From Clostridiales bacterium (GTDB lineage: Bacteria; Bacillota; Clostridia; Saccharofermentanales; Saccharofermentanaceae), in NCBI GenBank assembly GCA_017478485.1, contig JAFVDI010000028.1:182926-246925 (forward strand): DNA of 64,000 nucleotides, in the 5' to 3' direction. Below are positions 1 to 8,083 of this stretch, piece after piece (within the stretch, counting starts at the first letter, position 1; each line of letters begins with the position of its first letter). A model generated the notes under the pieces. That model ran no database searches. It was not told the origin of the DNA and saw only the letters and a list, made by a program, of their open reading frames with translations. The position numbers were made by a program, and so were the translations under genes.

Positions 1-2
1 TC

Positions 3-341
3 TGGTGCGACACGATAGGACTTGCGGCATTTACCGTTGACGGTGTCCACACGGGCTTTTTCACCACCTTTTCAAACAACTGGTTTCTGGTCATCTTCCT
101 CGGTGTCGTGACCGGTGTCGGCGGCGGCGTCCTTCGTGACGTCCTCTCGCTCGAGATGCCTTATATCTTCGTAAAGCACATCTATGCCATAGCCTCGATC
201 ATAGGCGCAACGGCAACATATCTCATATTCCTCGGCACGGGCTCGGCCGCTTCGGCAATGCTCGCCGGCTTCTTCATAGTCGTCGGCATCCGCTATCTTG
301 CGGCGCATTTCGGCTGGAACCTGCCTAAGATCGATCACTGA
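3..341 (+). CDS. TRIC/UPF0126 family membrane protein, 3' part
   Basis: The gene runs in from the left edge, so its start is missing. The visible 112 residues carry the family signature DTIGLAAFTV near the top and GVVTGVGGGVLRDVL about 30 residues later, followed by two hydrophobic stretches (IYAIASIIGATATYLIFLG and AMLAGFFIVVGIRYLAAHFG). This matches the second half of YicG/UPF0126 proteins, bacterial relatives of the trimeric intracellular cation channels. Some members export or exchange glycine, but the substrate cannot be read from this fragment. The reading frame is open from position 3, so an internal GTG at 108 is not needed as a start. A DUF4250 gene follows 14 bases downstream on the same strand and is probably co-transcribed. 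Confidence 0.8.
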   Translation, partial: WCDTIGLAAFTVDGVHTGFFTTFSNNWFLVIFLGVVTGVGGGVLRDVLSLEMPYIFVKHIYAIASIIGATATYLIFLGTGSAASAMLAGFFIVVGIRYLAAHFGWNLPKIDH

Positions 342-355
342 AAAGGAGTCATTAC

Positions 356-535
356 ATGCCTAAAGATCCCAATATCCTTTTAAGCTATATCAACACGCAG
401 TTAAGGGACACCTACGATTCACTCGAAGAGCTCTGCAGATCACTTGACCTGGACGAGCTCGAAGTCAAGACTTCGCTCCGCGGTATAGGTTACGAATACG
501 ACGAGGGTTTGAACAAATTCATCCCCGTAACATGA
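356..535 (+). CDS. DUF4250 family small protein
   Basis: This 59-residue protein starts MPKDPNILLSYINTQLRD and continues with SLEELCRSLDLDE and GIGYEYDEGLNKF, the pattern of the DUF4250 family, small soluble proteins of unknown function common in Clostridia. The start is supported by AAAAGGAG at 341-348. The composition suggests a compact helical domain, possibly helix-turn-helix-like, but I see nothing that proves DNA binding. It lies 14 bases after the UPF0126 gene and is closed by a terminator at 541, so the two probably form one transcript. Confidence 0.8.
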   Translation: MPKDPNILLSYINTQLRDTYDSLEELCRSLDLDELEVKTSLRGIGYEYDEGLNKFIPVT

Positions 536-540
536 AAACA

Positions 541-562
541 GGCGGTGAAAACCGCCTTTTTA
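541..562 (+). terminator. Rho-independent terminator after the DUF4250 gene
   Basis: GGCGGT, a GAAA loop and ACCGCC are followed directly by TTTTTAT. The hairpin sits 5 bases after the DUF4250 stop and separates it from the gpmI promoter. Confidence 0.85.
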
Positions 563-586
563 TATAAAGAAAATACATCTGTGATG

Positions 587-595
587 TGCTATAAT
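587..595 (+). promoter_or_regulatory. Extended -10 promoter of gpmI
   Basis: TGCTATAAT combines a perfect TATAAT (590-595) with the TGn extension. No convincing -35 box is present at 17 bases, which fits an extended -10 promoter. It lies after the upstream terminator and about 76 bases before the gpmI start. Confidence 0.7.
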
Positions 596-671
596 TTCGC
601 CGGCAAAATATAACGGCAGGCACATCAGTGCTTTTCGCCTGACCATAATCAAAATTCAAGGAGATACACCT

Positions 672-2264
672 ATGAAAAGAAGACCAGTAGTTCTCATGGT
701 TCTTGACGGTTTCGGTCTTACCGACACCAAGGAATACAATGCCATCGCCATGGCTAACACACCCGTCATCGACAAGCTCATGGCTGAGTGCCCTTTCGTT
801 AAGGGCTATGCATCCGGTCTGGCGGTAGGACTTCCTGACGGCCAGATGGGCAACTCCGAGGTCGGCCACATGAACATCGGTTCCGGAAGGATCATCTATC
901 AGGACCTCACACTCATCACAAAGTACATCGAAGACGGCGTCTTCTTTAAGAACGAGGACCTCCTCCGTGCCATCAACAACTGCAAAGAGAAGAATTCAGA
1001 CCTTCACGTCTGGGGCCTCCTCTCCGACGGTGGCGTCCACTCACACAACACACACCTCTATGCGATCCTCGAGCTCTGCAAGAGAGAAGGATTCGACAGA
1101 GTCTATGTTCACCCCTTCTTCGACGGCCGTGATACACCTCCGGCATCCGGTAAGGATTATCTCCAGGCACTTGTCGACAAGATGGCTGAGATTGGCGTAG
1201 GTAAGGTCGCTTCAATGTCCGGCCGTTACTATGCAATGGACAGAGACAACAACTGGGACAGGATCCAGACAGCTTACGACTCTCTCGTTCTCGGTGAGGG
1301 CGTTAAGGATACGGACTGCATTGCAGCTATGCAGAAGTCATACGACGCGGGCGTAACAGACGAGTTCGTCCTCCCTACAGTCATCGTTGACAGCGAGGGC
1401 AAGCCTGTCTCAGTCGTTAAGCCTAACGACTCCGTAATCTTCTTCAACTTCCGTCCTGACCGTGCAAGAGAGATCACAAAGGCTTTCTGCTACACAGACG
1501 AGGACATCGCAGCTCAGCCCGGTGACGCTTCCGACACGAAGTGCATAAAGTACCTCAAGAGAGCTAACGGCTTCATGCCTCTCACATATGTCTGCTTCAA
1601 GGACTACGATGAACTCATTCCCAACAAGTTCGTCGCTTTCAAGAAGGAAGAGATCAAGAACACACTCGGTGAATATCTTGCGGCAAACGGCCTCAAGCAG
1701 CTCCGTATCGCTGAGACAGAGAAGTATGCTCACGTTACCTTCTTCTTTAACGGCGGTATCGAGGAGCCCAACAAGGATGAGGACCGTACACTCGTTCCCT
1801 CACCTGCAGTTGCTACATATGACCTCAAGCCTGAGATGAGCGCTCCCGAGGTTTCCGAGAAGCTCGATGCAGCTATCTGCTCCGACAAGTACGATGTAGT
1901 CATCATCAACTTTGCTAACCCCGACATGGTCGGCCACACAGGCGTTCTCGAAGCTGCCATCAAGGCTGTTGAGAGAGTTGACGCTTGCGTAGGCGGCGCT
2001 GTTGAAGCAGTCAAGAAGATGAACGGTGTTCTCTTCATCTGCGCAGACCACGGCAACGCAGAGCAGATGATGAACCTCGAGACAATGCAGCCTCACACTG
2101 CACACACAACGAACCCCGTTCCGTTCATCCTCTACAACTACGATCCCGAGTACACACTCCGTGAGGGCGGCCGCCTATGCGACATCGCTCCCACTCTCCT
2201 TGAGATCATGGGTCTTCCTCAGCCTGCTGAGATGACAGGCGAGTCACTTCTCATCAAGAAGTAA
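672..2264 (+). CDS. gpmI: 2,3-bisphosphoglycerate-independent phosphoglycerate mutase
   Basis: This 530-residue enzyme interconverts 3- and 2-phosphoglycerate in lower glycolysis and gluconeogenesis, using two metal ions (usually Mn) and a phosphoserine intermediate. VLDGFG holds a metal ligand (Asp12), GNSEVGHMNIGSGR holds the nucleophile (Ser62), FFNFRPDRAREI belongs to the substrate-binding domain, and NFANPDMVGHTG and ADHGNAEQM carry the C-terminal metal ligands. The length is close to the roughly 510 residues usual for the family. The start is backed by AAGGAG about 9 bases upstream. The gene has its own extended -10 promoter and terminator, so it is a single-gene unit. Codons are strongly biased (CTC, AAG, ATC), as expected of a highly expressed glycolytic gene. 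Confidence 0.97.
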   Translation: MKRRPVVLMVLDGFGLTDTKEYNAIAMANTPVIDKLMAECPFVKGYASGLAVGLPDGQMGNSEVGHMNIGSGRIIYQDLTLITKYIEDGVFFKNEDLLRAINNCKEKNSDLHVWGLLSDGGVHSHNTHLYAILELCKREGFDRVYVHPFFDGRDTPPASGKDYLQALVDKMAEIGVGKVASMSGRYYAMDRDNNWDRIQTAYDSLVLGEGVKDTDCIAAMQKSYDAGVTDEFVLPTVIVDSEGKPVSVVKPNDSVIFFNFRPDRAREITKAFCYTDEDIAAQPGDASDTKCIKYLKRANGFMPLTYVCFKDYDELIPNKFVAFKKEEIKNTLGEYLAANGLKQLRIAETEKYAHVTFFFNGGIEEPNKDEDRTLVPSPAVATYDLKPEMSAPEVSEKLDAAICSDKYDVVIINFANPDMVGHTGVLEAAIKAVERVDACVGGAVEAVKKMNGVLFICADHGNAEQMMNLETMQPHTAHTTNPVPFILYNYDPEYTLREGGRLCDIAPTLLEIMGLPQPAEMTGESLLIKK

Positions 2265-2286
2265 TACAAAACCCAGGCAAACGATA

Positions 2287-2316
2287 AGGGGTGCAGTCAT
2301 CTGCACCCCTTTTTTC
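2287..2316 (+). terminator. Rho-independent terminator after gpmI
   Basis: A perfect 10-bp stem (AGGGGTGCAG / CTGCACCCCT) with a TCAT loop is followed by TTTTTCTGTTTT. Confidence 0.93.
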
Positions 2317-2370
2317 TGTTTTGAAATCGATCATATCCGGATGTATACGGCATCTGCAAAACAATATCAC

Positions 2371-2408
2371 TTATAATTTTCCGCTCTTTTTTCGGGCAAA
2401 AATTATAA
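2371..2408. repeat. 38-bp palindromic repeat, copy 1
   Basis: The element begins TTATAATTTT and ends AAAATTATAA, giving a 10-bp terminal inverted repeat. An inner CCG/CGG pair can extend the stem across a 3-base bulge. It lies between the convergent gpmI and thrH-like genes, 14 bases from copy 2. Confidence 0.75.
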
Positions 2409-2422
2409 CTTTGGACTGTTTT

Positions 2423-2460
2423 TTATAATTTTTTGCGTTTTTCGAGCCAAAAAATTATAA
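2423..2460. repeat. 38-bp palindromic repeat, copy 2
   Basis: Same length and ends as copy 1, but with a perfect 13-bp stem (TTATAATTTTTTG / CAAAAAATTATAA) around a 12-base loop. The two copies lie at a 52-base period. Their loops differ while the outer arms are kept, suggesting that structure rather than sequence is conserved. Confidence 0.75.
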
Positions 2461-2491
2461 GACGCCGCAATGGCACCCGCCAAACAGCCTC

Positions 2492-3100
2492 TCAGTTCGA
2501 ATCCGGAACCGCCTTGATGGCAGCGAGAAGATCCGAGAATTCCTCGAAAGCGGGAATGTCCGGGTTGTCGGCGATGATCTTCTCCGTGCTCTTGAAAAGG
2601 AATCCTGCCTTTGAAGCCTTGATCATGTCGAGGTCGTTGTAAGAGTCGCCTGAAGCGATGGTGTCAAAGCCGATGGACTGAAGCGCGCGGACCGTTGAGA
2701 GCTTTGAGTTCTCGATCCTCATCTTGAAGTCCTCGATCATGCCGTCCTCGCCTACAACGAGAGAATTGCAGAACAGTGCGGGATAGCCAAGCTTTGCCAT
2801 GAGGGGCATTGCGAACTGTGTGAACGTGTCGCTGATTATGATGACCTGCATGTCCTTGCGGAGCTCATCTAAGAATTCCTTTGCTCCGGGAAGCGGATCG
2901 ATCTGGGAGATAACATTCTGGATCTCCTTGAGGCCAAGTCCGTGCTCACGGAGGATGCCGAGTCTCCAGCGCATGAGCTTGTCATAGTCGGGTTCGTCAC
3001 GGGTGGTGCGCTTGAGTTCCGGGATGCCGGAAACCTTTGAGAATTCGATCCAGATCTCAGGGACAAGTACGCCCTCCATATCAAGACAGACTATGTTCAT
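2492..3100 (-). CDS. thrH: ThrH-like HAD phosphatase (phosphoserine phosphatase / homoserine phosphotransferase)
   Basis: This 202-residue HAD-family protein starts MNIVCLDMEGVLVPEIW, like Pseudomonas ThrH. That enzyme dephosphorylates phosphoserine and can pass the phosphate to homoserine. Motif I is DMEGV (Asp7 and Glu9), motif II is IIISDT, and motif IV is ASGDSYNDLDM. The first motif reads DxE rather than DxD, also as in ThrH. The start is set by AGGAGGTAATTAT directly before the ATG. It is the last gene of the fkbH-like/ACP/MBOAT operon, 32 bases after the MBOAT gene. In that setting the substrate could instead be a phosphorylated three-carbon acid related to the carrier-protein chemistry, but this is only inference. 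Confidence 0.75.
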   Translation of the reverse strand: MNIVCLDMEGVLVPEIWIEFSKVSGIPELKRTTRDEPDYDKLMRWRLGILREHGLGLKEIQNVISQIDPLPGAKEFLDELRKDMQVIIISDTFTQFAMPLMAKLGYPALFCNSLVVGEDGMIEDFKMRIENSKLSTVRALQSIGFDTIASGDSYNDLDMIKASKAGFLFKSTEKIIADNPDIPAFEEFSDLLAAIKAVPDSN

Positions 3101-3132
3101 ATAATTACCTCCTGTATAAACCGATCGAAAGA

Positions 3133-4671
3133 TCAGATCCTTGCGTAAATGAATGCTCCTGAATCGTAGCCCAAGCCGTACATGCCGAAAACGAGAACGG
3201 CGATGAACAGCAGCATAAAGACTGCCCATGAAACCACGAGCGGCTTTGAAGCTATCTTCTCGAGAACCAGGCGCGGAGCTTCCTCCTGCTTCTCACGGTA
3301 TTTGTAGATATCCACTGCGATAAGGACAGCGAGAGATGCGAACAGAACGATCCAGTTTGAAGTATCAAGACCAAGTGAAGCGATCCACTCGCCGTTTATT
3401 GCAAAAGGCCTGAATATCGCCTTGTACATTTCGATTGCGTCAGGGACATTTACTGCCCTGAAGAAGATGTGGCCGAGCATGACCAGAAAGAAAGTTCTTG
3501 CCGTCTGGAAGATCTTGTAAGGGAGCTTGTCGCTGTGAAGGACCTTCCTGAGCTTTACTGAAACGGGCTCTACGATCTCACCTAAGATGATGTAGAAGCA
3601 ATGCAGAAGTCCCGTACCGATTACGTACTTCATAAGACCGCCGTGCCAGTAACCTACTGCTGCCCAAAGGATTATCAGAGCGACATCAACGGGGATCTTC
3701 TTACCCTTCTTCTTTCCGAGGAGCTTCTTTGAAACGTCACCTATCTTAATGAATGCGGGAGTACGAAGAAGCGGGTAGAACAGGTAATCACGAAGCCATC
3801 CGCCGAGTGTGATGTGCCAGCGCTGCCAGTATTCCCTGATGGTGTGTGAAAGGAACGGGCTGTTGAAGTTCTCGGGAAGATCTATGCCCAAAAAGTGCGA
3901 TGCTCCGAGGACAACGTCCATGCACCCGGAGAAGTCGGCATAGAGCTCGATCGCGAAAGCAGCAGCTCCGATGAAGACATAAAGTCCAGTGTAGGTTTCG
4001 TGATTGCCGTAGATATTGTTTACGATAATCGCGATCCTGTCCGCGATGACGAGTTTTTTGAAGAAACCCCAGGCAATCCTGATCGCGCTGTCCCTCAATC
4101 TGTCAAAAGAGAACTTTGCATTCTTTGAGCCGTCGAGCTTGACGGAAAGGTCTGCATAGGAATTCATAGGCCCTGATGTGAAATAAGGGAAATAAGTCGC
4201 GAAAAGAAGATATCTGAAGAAGTTCTTCTCGGGAGCGGTCTTCTCCCACCTGACATCAAGGGTGTATCCGATGAGCTGCAGAGTATAGAAAGCCATTCCG
4301 ACCGGAAGAACATAGGTCATGAATGTCTTTGTCGCGGGTGATGCTGCGAGTACCTGGTTAAGGCTCTCTTCGAACATGCCGATGACGCCGTAGTATCTGA
4401 CGGCGCAGAGGATGCCGAGGTTAAGGATGACCGTTATGATCGCCGAAACATTGCGCAGGCCCTTCTTCTTGTCAGGTCCGCATAGCAGACCTCCGATGAA
4501 GGTCGTTACTGCCTCGAGCAATACGAATACGAGTGAATAGAATCCGCATGAAGCGCAGAACGCCAAACTCGCAATGAGCAATATCCACCGTCTCGCGCCT
4601 CCGGGCACAAGATAGTAGATGATCGCGGTTATCGCGACAAATGCAAGAAAAGCAGCTGATACGAGCGACAT
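3133..4671 (-). CDS. MBOAT family membrane O-acyltransferase (DltB-like)
   Basis: The 512-residue protein has about 11 hydrophobic segments. YWQRWHITLGGWLRDY (281-296) and YWHGG with the conserved catalytic histidine (His343) are typical of DltB/AlgI-type MBOAT proteins. These take an acyl group from a carrier-protein thioester in the cytoplasm and pass it to a wall or exopolysaccharide acceptor outside. The gene follows the carrier-protein gene by 4 bases. No DltA (D-alanine ligase), DltX or DltD is present in the window; the partner is an FkbH-like enzyme. This argues for an acyl group other than D-alanine, plausibly glyceryl. The acceptor is unknown. Confidence 0.88.
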   Translation of the reverse strand: MSLVSAAFLAFVAITAIIYYLVPGGARRWILLIASLAFCASCGFYSLVFVLLEAVTTFIGGLLCGPDKKKGLRNVSAIITVILNLGILCAVRYYGVIGMFEESLNQVLAASPATKTFMTYVLPVGMAFYTLQLIGYTLDVRWEKTAPEKNFFRYLLFATYFPYFTSGPMNSYADLSVKLDGSKNAKFSFDRLRDSAIRIAWGFFKKLVIADRIAIIVNNIYGNHETYTGLYVFIGAAAFAIELYADFSGCMDVVLGASHFLGIDLPENFNSPFLSHTIREYWQRWHITLGGWLRDYLFYPLLRTPAFIKIGDVSKKLLGKKKGKKIPVDVALIILWAAVGYWHGGLMKYVIGTGLLHCFYIILGEIVEPVSVKLRKVLHSDKLPYKIFQTARTFFLVMLGHIFFRAVNVPDAIEMYKAIFRPFAINGEWIASLGLDTSNWIVLFASLAVLIAVDIYKYREKQEEAPRLVLEKIASKPLVVSWAVFMLLFIAVLVFGMYGLGYDSGAFIYARI

Positions 4672-4675
4672 TTAA

Positions 4676-4918
4676 TTATCCGAGGTGAGCCATGATCTTG
4701 TCGACCATCTCGCCGACATTCTTGAGACCTGTTGTCTCGCCCATCGTGAATCTGATTCCGAAGCCTCTCTCGATAGCTACGAGAAGATTGATGTGCTCCA
4801 GTGAATCCCAGCCGTCAACATCAGCTGCGGTCGTAGCATCATTTACATTGATGTCTTCATCATCGAAAACATCCTGGAATATCTCGTTAAGCTTTACGAA
4901 AACTTCTTCTCTGGTCAT
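4676..4918 (-). CDS. Acyl carrier protein
   Basis: This 80-residue acidic protein has DGWDSLEHINLLVAIE, whose serine (Ser39) is the phosphopantetheine attachment site. Length and predicted helices match a discrete carrier protein. It lies between the fkbH-like gene (12 bases upstream) and the MBOAT gene (4 bases downstream), as DltC does in dlt operons. It is therefore probably a dedicated carrier for the group moved by the MBOAT protein rather than the fatty-acid ACP. AAGGAG is placed well before the ATG. Confidence 0.9.
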   Translation of the reverse strand: MTREEVFVKLNEIFQDVFDDEDINVNDATTAADVDGWDSLEHINLLVAIERGFGIRFTMGETTGLKNVGEMVDKIMAHLG

Positions 4919-4930
4919 TGATATATCTCC

Positions 4931-6730
4931 TTAATTGACTTTGATAGCAACATTCTTGCTGAAATACGGTGCGGAAAGATCAAGCTCCCACTCGGTAGAC
5001 CCGTCTTCTGCCTCATGGATTTTAACAAATCCCTGCATACTGTAAAAGTCCTTAACCATTTTATTTTTGGCAGTAGGATAATAGAAACCTCTTATCTTCG
5101 CGATTCCGCGCTCTTTGCACTCGTTCACGAACTCGTCCATCATGGCGAATTCCATTCCGCGCTTTAAGACTCTGCAGCTCATGAGCCAAAGGTCCATGAG
5201 GAATACCTTCTCCCCGTTCTCATCCGCCTCGTGGCCGAAAGATACCGCGACAACGCCGTTATCGCCGAACTTGTCCTCGAGCCTTCCGTATCGCGTGATA
5301 TATGTGGGATCGGCCGCGAACTTCTCGATCTCAGCCTGGCTGCAGCGCTTTGTCGTGAGGTTGAACTGGTTGCTCTTGTTGGTGAGCTCGGCGATCCTCG
5401 CCATGTAGAGCGGAGTGAAAGGCTTGATCTCTGCCTGCATTTCGAGCGACCTGAGGTAATCGTCGTAGTCATCGAAAGAAGCTGAAGCCTTGGCACGCTC
5501 CATGTTCGCCTTGTACATTCCGTTGCGCTTTAAGTCTTCGGCTGAAAGTCCCGTGACCTCGAAATATCCGTTCGAATCGATGATGTCGATGTATGTCTCG
5601 GGAGCACCGACTTCAGGAACGCTGATGCCTGCGACCTGCGCCTCAACAAGCGCTCTTTCTACAGGGTTGTCGTCAACAAAAACAAAGCTGTCAGCACCGA
5701 TGTTGATCTCGGCAGCGGTGTTCTTTATGTTGATGTCCTTATTGTCCCAGTTTGCCTTTATGATCAGGAAGTCGTCCTGCTTGAGTGTCGAATCGGGACG
5801 TGCAAGGCCTGCCAGAGCATTTTCCTCGTCGTTCTTGGAAGCGACCGTAAGAAGGATGCCCAGGTCCTTATGTGCCTTTATGTACTGCTGGAATTCGGTG
5901 AAGAGCTCGGACTCCGCGTCCTCGTGGCCGATATGGATGTTCTCAGGGCCGTCGTCGCCTACGATGCCGCCCCAGAGGGTATTGTCCATATCAAGTGCGA
6001 AAGCCTTCTTGTTCTTGCCGTAAACCGCCTTGATTATGTGAGAAAGATTGAATGCAAACTCGGGAATCGCGGGCACAGCTACGGCATACTTATATCTGTA
6101 CCAGTCGCCCGGATCGGACCACTTTTTTATGCCGTAAACTGCGGAAATGTAATTGATGTCGTTGATGAAGAAGTTCTCGTGGCTCCTTGCGTAATCGTAA
6201 AAACGCTCGTTGAGCCTGTTGATGAAGTTAAGCCTTCCGTGAATGTCAGAGACGTCACTGTTGCCCATGAGCCTAAAGAAAGGCTGCTCGAAATTGTTCT
6301 GGATGATGGTGCAGTGGAACTTCTCCTCGAGTTTTCCCCAGATCTGAAGGAACTTTGACATCTCGTTGTCAGCAAGGGAATTGACTGCTTCTTCGTTGTC
6401 GGTTACCAACGGGAAGTTCTTGATGTTTCTCGATGTCGTATGTATGAATACGAGATCGGGATTAAAGCTGTCCAATTCCTCGTTCCCGAAAACAGCATCC
6501 TCATAATACTGGTTGTACTCGGATTCGTAGAACTCTGGCCTGATGCCATAGTTCAGAAGGAAGAGCTCTAAGATCAGCTTGATGTCGCTGGTCGTGGATC
6601 CTCCGAGGATCGCGATTTTCTTATCGATGTAAGTTACGCCTTCCCTTTCGGTCAGCTGCCTTTTCAAGGCCTTCTTTTTTCTAAGGATAAAGTCGGAATC
6701 AAAAGGATATTCCAGTTCTTTTAAAGACAT
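4931..6730 (-). CDS. FkbH-like HAD-IIIC / GNAT enzyme, predicted glyceryl-ACP synthase
   Basis: The 599-residue protein has the three parts of large FkbH homologues: an N-terminal SGNH-like region (about 38-230, ILGGSTTSDIKLILE), a HAD-IIIC domain with FALDMDNTLWGG (Asp247, Asp249) and FVFVDDNPVER (349-359), and a C-terminal acetyltransferase-like domain. It also has NKSNQFNLTT (451-460), a strong FkbH hallmark. Characterised FkbH enzymes take 1,3-bisphosphoglycerate, remove the phosphate and load D-glycerate onto a carrier protein. The start at 6730 is chosen because a GGGGGCAAT stretch lies just before the ATG and the family homology begins here; an upstream in-frame start would add 23 unlikely residues. 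It heads a four-gene operon. Confidence 0.88.
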   Translation of the reverse strand: MSLKELEYPFDSDFILRKKKALKRQLTEREGVTYIDKKIAILGGSTTSDIKLILELFLLNYGIRPEFYESEYNQYYEDAVFGNEELDSFNPDLVFIHTTSRNIKNFPLVTDNEEAVNSLADNEMSKFLQIWGKLEEKFHCTIIQNNFEQPFFRLMGNSDVSDIHGRLNFINRLNERFYDYARSHENFFINDINYISAVYGIKKWSDPGDWYRYKYAVAVPAIPEFAFNLSHIIKAVYGKNKKAFALDMDNTLWGGIVGDDGPENIHIGHEDAESELFTEFQQYIKAHKDLGILLTVASKNDEENALAGLARPDSTLKQDDFLIIKANWDNKDINIKNTAAEINIGADSFVFVDDNPVERALVEAQVAGISVPEVGAPETYIDIIDSNGYFEVTGLSAEDLKRNGMYKANMERAKASASFDDYDDYLRSLEMQAEIKPFTPLYMARIAELTNKSNQFNLTTKRCSQAEIEKFAADPTYITRYGRLEDKFGDNGVVAVSFGHEADENGEKVFLMDLWLMSCRVLKRGMEFAMMDEFVNECKERGIAKIRGFYYPTAKNKMVKDFYSMQGFVKIHEAEDGSTEWELDLSAPYFSKNVAIKVN

Positions 6731-6848
6731 ATTGCCCCCATACACAAAATAAATATAAATAATATAATAACATTTTTGCACTCTGTTTATAACCGACATG
6801 TGAAATGCGTGCTATTATGGCTTTCGGGTTTATAAAAGGAGCATTATC

Positions 6849-8024
6849 TTGGAAGAGTTTTCATTTTTAAAAGATCTGGCAATCATTTTGTTGAGCGCAA
6901 AAGCTTTCGGCATCATCGCACGTAAGCTCCACGCTCCTGAAGTCGTTGGTGAGATCATTGCCGGCGTTCTTATCGGGCCTGCCGTCTTAGGCTTTGTAAG
7001 CGAGACGGACTTCATCACCAAGATGGCGGAGATCGGCGTCATCATGCTCATGTTCGAGGCAGGTCTCGCAACTGACATGAAGAAGCTCAAGCAAACGGGA
7101 CTCAAGGCTACCGCCATCGCATGTGCCGGCGTTTTTGTCCCCATAATCCTCGGAACCATCCTTTTCATGAGCTTCTACGGCTTTGACACGTTCGGAAGCG
7201 AACAGTTCTTTAAGGCACTTTTCATCGGAACAATAATGTCCGCAACTTCCGTAAGCATCACGGTCGCAGCTCTCAAGGAGCTGGGCAAGCTCAACGGAAC
7301 CGTCGGAACGACCATCGTAAGCTCCGCGATCATCGACGATGTCATCGGCATAATAGTCCTCACATTTGTCTTGAGTGCAAAGGACACCAACACCAACGTC
7401 TGGATGATCATCCTCAAGGCCGTTCTGTTCTTCGCGATCGCGATCGTCAGCGGTTTCGGCGTATACCACGTTTTCAAGTGGCTCGACAAGCGCTATGAGC
7501 ACACGAGGCGTATCCCCATCATCGCCCTTGTATACTGTATCGCGATGGCATATATATCCAAGACATACTTCGGCATTGCCGAGATCACAGGTGCATACGT
7601 TGCCGGCATCGTCCTTTGCAACCTGCATGACGCAAAGTATGTTGAAAGAAGAGTCGACATCAGCGCTTACATGGTCTTCGCCCCGATCTTTTTCGCAGGC
7701 ATCGGCCTCAAGGTCTCTTTTGCATCAATGAACTTAAAGCTGCTGTTCTTCTCACTTGCCTTCGTTGCTGTCGCCTGCCTTGCAAAAGTCATCGGCTGCG
7801 GCGCAACGGCAAAGCTCTGCAGATTCAATTTCAATGATTCTATCAAGATCGGCGTGGGCATGATGACCAGAGGCGAGGTTGCCCTGATTACCGCTAAAGC
7901 CGGCCTCGCGGTAGGCCTCATCACTCCCGAATATTTCACGGGCGTCATCATGCTGATCCTTTTCAGCTCAATAGCAGTACCCATCATGCTCAAGAGCATG
8001 TTCAAAAGACATCCGGCAGACTGA
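6849..8024 (+). CDS. CPA2-type monovalent cation:proton antiporter
   Basis: The 391-residue membrane protein has about 11 hydrophobic helices and the pattern of Kef/NapA-type exchangers: LHAPEVVGEIIAGVLIGP near the N-terminus, EIGVIMLMFEAGL, then SSAIIDDVIGIIVL, whose paired aspartates are the proton/cation site. There is no C-terminal RCK/TrkA domain, so it is the short NapA-like form. It probably exchanges Na+ or K+ for protons. The start is TTG at 6849, supported by AAAAGGAG at 6835-6842. The gene is divergent from the fkbH operon and shares a 118-base, AT-rich promoter region with it. Confidence 0.9.
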   Translation: MEEFSFLKDLAIILLSAKAFGIIARKLHAPEVVGEIIAGVLIGPAVLGFVSETDFITKMAEIGVIMLMFEAGLATDMKKLKQTGLKATAIACAGVFVPIILGTILFMSFYGFDTFGSEQFFKALFIGTIMSATSVSITVAALKELGKLNGTVGTTIVSSAIIDDVIGIIVLTFVLSAKDTNTNVWMIILKAVLFFAIAIVSGFGVYHVFKWLDKRYEHTRRIPIIALVYCIAMAYISKTYFGIAEITGAYVAGIVLCNLHDAKYVERRVDISAYMVFAPIFFAGIGLKVSFASMNLKLLFFSLAFVAVACLAKVIGCGATAKLCRFNFNDSIKIGVGMMTRGEVALITAKAGLAVGLITPEYFTGVIMLILFSSIAVPIMLKSMFKRHPAD

Positions 8025-8083
8025 TCTTTACGGATATACCATTAGGGATCTCAAAACCGGTTTCGTATGCCAAAAACTAAGGC

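Noticed and set aside
2488..2506. Sequence CAGTTCGAATCCGG resembling a tRNA T-arm
   Set aside because: It encodes the last residues and stop of the thrH-like gene on the other strand, and no acceptor or anticodon arms fit around it.
5115..6375. Several long open frames opposite the fkbH-like gene
   Set aside because: They are side effects of the codon use of the real gene; they lack ribosome-binding sites and recognisable protein features.
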